Source: JAXJQF01 sp036311285 | GTDB taxonomy: Bacteria > Pseudomonadota > Gammaproteobacteria > Enterobacterales > Succinivibrionaceae | Direction of reading: 5' to 3' | Length of the DNA: 25,401 bases | NCBI GenBank assembly: GCA_036311285.1 | Contig: JAXJQF010000015.1 | Location: 1 to 25,401, forward strand | Shown: piece after piece, positions 24,961-25,401 of the stretch | Position numbering within the stretch: position 1 is the first letter of the stretch | How the letters are laid out: each line of letters starts with the position of its first letter | Made by a program: the position numbers and the translations under genes | The notes under the pieces: generated by a model | What the model was told of the DNA's origin: nothing | The model's database searches: none | Seen by the model: only the letters and a program-made list of their open reading frames with translations

Positions 24961-25401
24961 TTGACTATAATTTTAAATATATTCAATGGAAAGGTTTCTA
25001 ATGCTTGTCTTACTATGAAGACTAGCGTTCTTGAACTTAAATATTAAATTTATAAAGTTTATAAAAAAAGAAAACCAGGCCTTAATGTAAGGACTGGCGT
25101 TATCAATGTTTAATAACCATAGGACTAATGAACGATGTATATTTTAAACAAAAAGTGTGACACATGTCAACAATATTATAAAAAAATTGTTTATTTTTTA
25201 ATTATGAAGCATACGTCTCATTTTGAAAGAAGTTTCTTTTTGATATCTTTTTTAATATCAATTCCCGTCTTTAGAGTTTCTCACAATAATATTTAGTAAA
25301 TTTTAAAATCATATTAAAAAATTTTCAAAAAATTTATATTCTTCTTCTCCTTTAAAATCAAAGCTCTCTCTTTAAAAATATTTATCTTTTTTAGAAAAAA
25401 G
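24961..25401. other. Non-coding region to the right edge
   Basis: No credible gene on either strand. It contains two imperfect hairpins without T-runs: 25000-25011 with 25018-25029 (one mismatch) and 25075-25084 with 25088-25097 (one G/A mismatch, 3-nt loop). A CRP-like sequence TGTGA-N6-TCAAC lies at 25156-25171; it may belong to a gene beyond the edge. The last 150 bp are strongly A/T-rich with pyrimidine runs. No tRNA or repeat of the IS was found. Confidence 0.5.

Noticed and set aside
25022..25034. CTAGCGTTCTTGA is an exact inverted copy of bases 51-63 within the IS
   Set aside because: Matches of 13 bp are expected by chance dozens of times in a window of this size and composition, and the flanks do not match, so an IS remnant is not supported.
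1..25401. CRISPR arrays, tRNA/rRNA genes, prophage, toxin-antitoxin or defence genes
   Set aside because: No regularly spaced repeats, cloverleaf sequences or relevant protein motifs were seen.

Overview
The window (25,401 bp, visibly AT-rich) is a chromosomal segment of a Gram-negative gammaproteobacterium. The evidence is a set of genes and neighbourhoods typical of that class: cysZ/zipA/ligA, mltD-rnhA/dnaQ, purM/DUF2066-hda/perM/bepA, yejM-cnoX and a maltose ABC operon. The low GC, Lys/Asn/Ser-rich proteins and an IS1634-like insertion sequence would fit a host-associated anaerobe such as a Succinivibrionaceae member (Aeromonadales). That placement is inference; no rRNA gene is present to test it.

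Layout. (1) 1-2059: an insertion sequence with perfect 13-bp terminal inverted repeats, one intact DDE transposase gene and a terminator on each side of it. Its left repeat starts at base 1, so the window edge coincides with the element. (2) 2102-6693: cysZ (-), divergent from zipA and ligA (+), the arrangement known from E. coli. LigA is about 215 residues longer than usual because its helix-hairpin-helix domain is duplicated. (3) 6778-9695: mltD and rnhA (-, overlapping), divergent from dnaQ (+), which carries a long insertion between its clamp-binding motif and its polymerase-binding end. (4) 9820-16468: purM (-), a DUF2066 exported protein and hda (+, hda with a TTG start), perM (-) and bepA (+), a cluster close to the E. 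coli purM-hda-bepA-perM region. (5) 16538-19131: yejM (LPS homeostasis) and cnoX (holdase thioredoxin), 2 nt apart on the minus strand. (6) 19132-19745: a 614-bp non-coding region holding candidate malE promoters. (7) 19746-24901: malE-malF-malG-malK, a complete maltose/maltodextrin importer in one direction, with stable intercistronic hairpins and codon use suggesting high expression. (8) 24902-25401: the operon terminator followed by non-coding DNA with two imperfect hairpins.

Convergent gene pairs are separated by compact, mostly symmetric terminators. The conserved genes mainly cover DNA replication and repair (LigA, RnhA, DnaQ, Hda), division (ZipA), envelope maintenance (MltD, BepA, YejM, CnoX) and metabolism (CysZ, PurM, MalEFGK). 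I see no CRISPR, prophage, toxin-antitoxin or defence system and no wholly unknown multigene system. The strongest unusual signals are the duplicated HhH domain of LigA, the DnaQ linker insertion, the replacement of MltD's LysM repeats by a polycationic tail, and the RNA structures between malE and malF.
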